Shown one piece after another: positions 5,896-6,231 of a stretch of DNA of 6,231 bases. The position numbers and the translations under genes are program-made. This stretch comes from Candidatus Bathyarchaeota archaeon. Lineage in GTDB: Archaea; Thermoproteota; Bathyarchaeia; 40CM-2-53-6; RBG-13-38-9. The stretch lies in contig JAOZGV010000113.1 in the NCBI GenBank assembly GCA_026015225.1, positions 1 to 6,231 of the forward strand. Reading direction: 5' to 3'. How positions within the stretch are numbered: the stretch's first letter is position 1; each line of letters begins with the position of its first letter. The notes under the pieces are model-generated. The model was given only the letters and a program-made list of their open reading frames with translations. It was not told the origin of the DNA and searched no databases.

Positions 5896-6231
5896 CTAAC
5901 CGATTTTTTTATTAAAGATGTTTTCAGCAAGCATTTCTACTTTTTCTAGACACTTTTCCCGGTCCATTGAGCAGGAGAGAATGGAGCAAATAGGTTCACC
6001 CCTATTAATCTTGAATCCTGGATGGGGGACATCTCTTACAAAATCATAATTGGAGAGATCGGGAGCGATAAGATTATTTTCAGCATATAATATCGCTCTA
6101 GTGTAAAAAATTGATCCTGGCGGATTATAATGTTTTTTTAGTTCTCTATTGAGACAGGCTTTTTCATGCAGATTAATGAGGTTTAAATTAAGAAATTTTT
6201 CTGAGCATTCTAATGTTCCTTGAAAGCGCGG
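5896..6231 (-). CDS. C-terminal end of an ATP-grasp protein (COG2232-like carboligase family), truncated by the window edge
   Basis: The minus strand is open from the right edge (6231) to TAG at 5898-5896, giving 111 residues with no usable start; the N-terminal part lies outside the window. The fragment opens with PRFQGTLE (1-8), which fits the ATP-grasp metal-binding 'NPR-x-x-x-x-E' motif, with its Asn expected just off the edge and E8 present. It continues with GSIFYTRAILYAENNLIAPDL (39-59) and DVPHPGFKINRGEPICSI (67-84), segments I recognise from the predicted ATP-dependent carboligase family COG2232 found in methanogens and methylotrophs with tetrahydromethanopterin-linked C1 metabolism. 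The substrate of that family is not known to me. The 155-nt gap to the aconitase gene, with its own TATA-like box, suggests separate transcription. Five cysteines (9, 26, 82, 87, 94) are notable for so short a stretch. A different ATP-grasp subfamily is possible. Confidence 0.75.
   Translation of the reverse strand, partial: PRFQGTLECSEKFLNLNLINLHEKACLNRELKKHYNPPGSIFYTRAILYAENNLIAPDLSNYDFVRDVPHPGFKINRGEPICSILSCSMDREKCLEKVEMLAENIFNKKIG

Noticed and set aside
1..6231. tRNA/rRNA genes, CRISPR arrays, insertion sequences, attachment sites
   Set aside because: No regular spaced repeats, no terminal inverted repeats with a transposase frame, and no GC-rich cloverleaf-like blocks were seen; nearly all of the DNA is accounted for by protein genes.

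Overview
The window reads as a piece of chromosome from an AT-rich archaeon, probably uncultivated. The evidence is two consecutive genes for coenzyme F420 assembly (cofD, cofC) that resemble the archaeal forms, AT-rich upstream sequences with TATA-like boxes about 25 nt from several start codons, very short or absent leaders, and U-rich tracts in place of hairpin terminators. Codon use is strongly A/T-biased, with AGA for Arg and ATA/ATT for Ile. I cannot place the phylum from sequence alone. An archaeon outside the classical methanogens, such as a Bathyarchaeia, Nitrososphaeria or Thermoplasmata relative, is a guess.

Layout: the left third (1-2231) is transcribed on the plus strand. It holds the 3' part of a nitroreductase-fold gene closely resembling the C-terminal domain of mycobacterial FbiB, then cofD 17 nt later, then cofC after an 89-nt gap that carries an 11-bp perfect inverted repeat and possible promoter elements. 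The rest is on the minus strand. Read in the direction of transcription from the right edge, it holds the C-terminal end of an ATP-grasp protein (5896-6231), a complete Aquifex-type aconitase (3815-5740), a LOG-family Rossmann protein (3076-3729) and a PHP-family histidinol-phosphatase-like enzyme (2218-3018). The two transcription units converge, and the cofC and PHP reading frames overlap tail to tail by 14 bp.

Function: the plus-strand genes form a coherent F420-0 module. CofC activates the phospho-C3 acid with GTP, CofD transfers it to the deazaflavin Fo, and the FbiB-like flavoprotein would reduce dehydro-F420-0 if the C3 acid is phosphoenolpyruvate. The four minus-strand genes are metabolic but not obviously one pathway: TCA-type hydratase, histidine biosynthesis phosphatase, nucleotide-related LOG protein, and an ATP-grasp ligase of the COG2232 type that I associate with C1/tetrahydromethanopterin organisms. 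Each of the last three complete minus-strand genes has its own plausible TATA-like element, so they may be transcribed singly.

I see no mobile element, CRISPR array, tRNA/rRNA or phage feature. The window is mostly ordinary metabolism. The most interesting points are the FbiB-like reductase beside archaeal cofD/cofC, the inverted repeat and ambiguous start before cofC, and the ATP-grasp fragment at the right edge.
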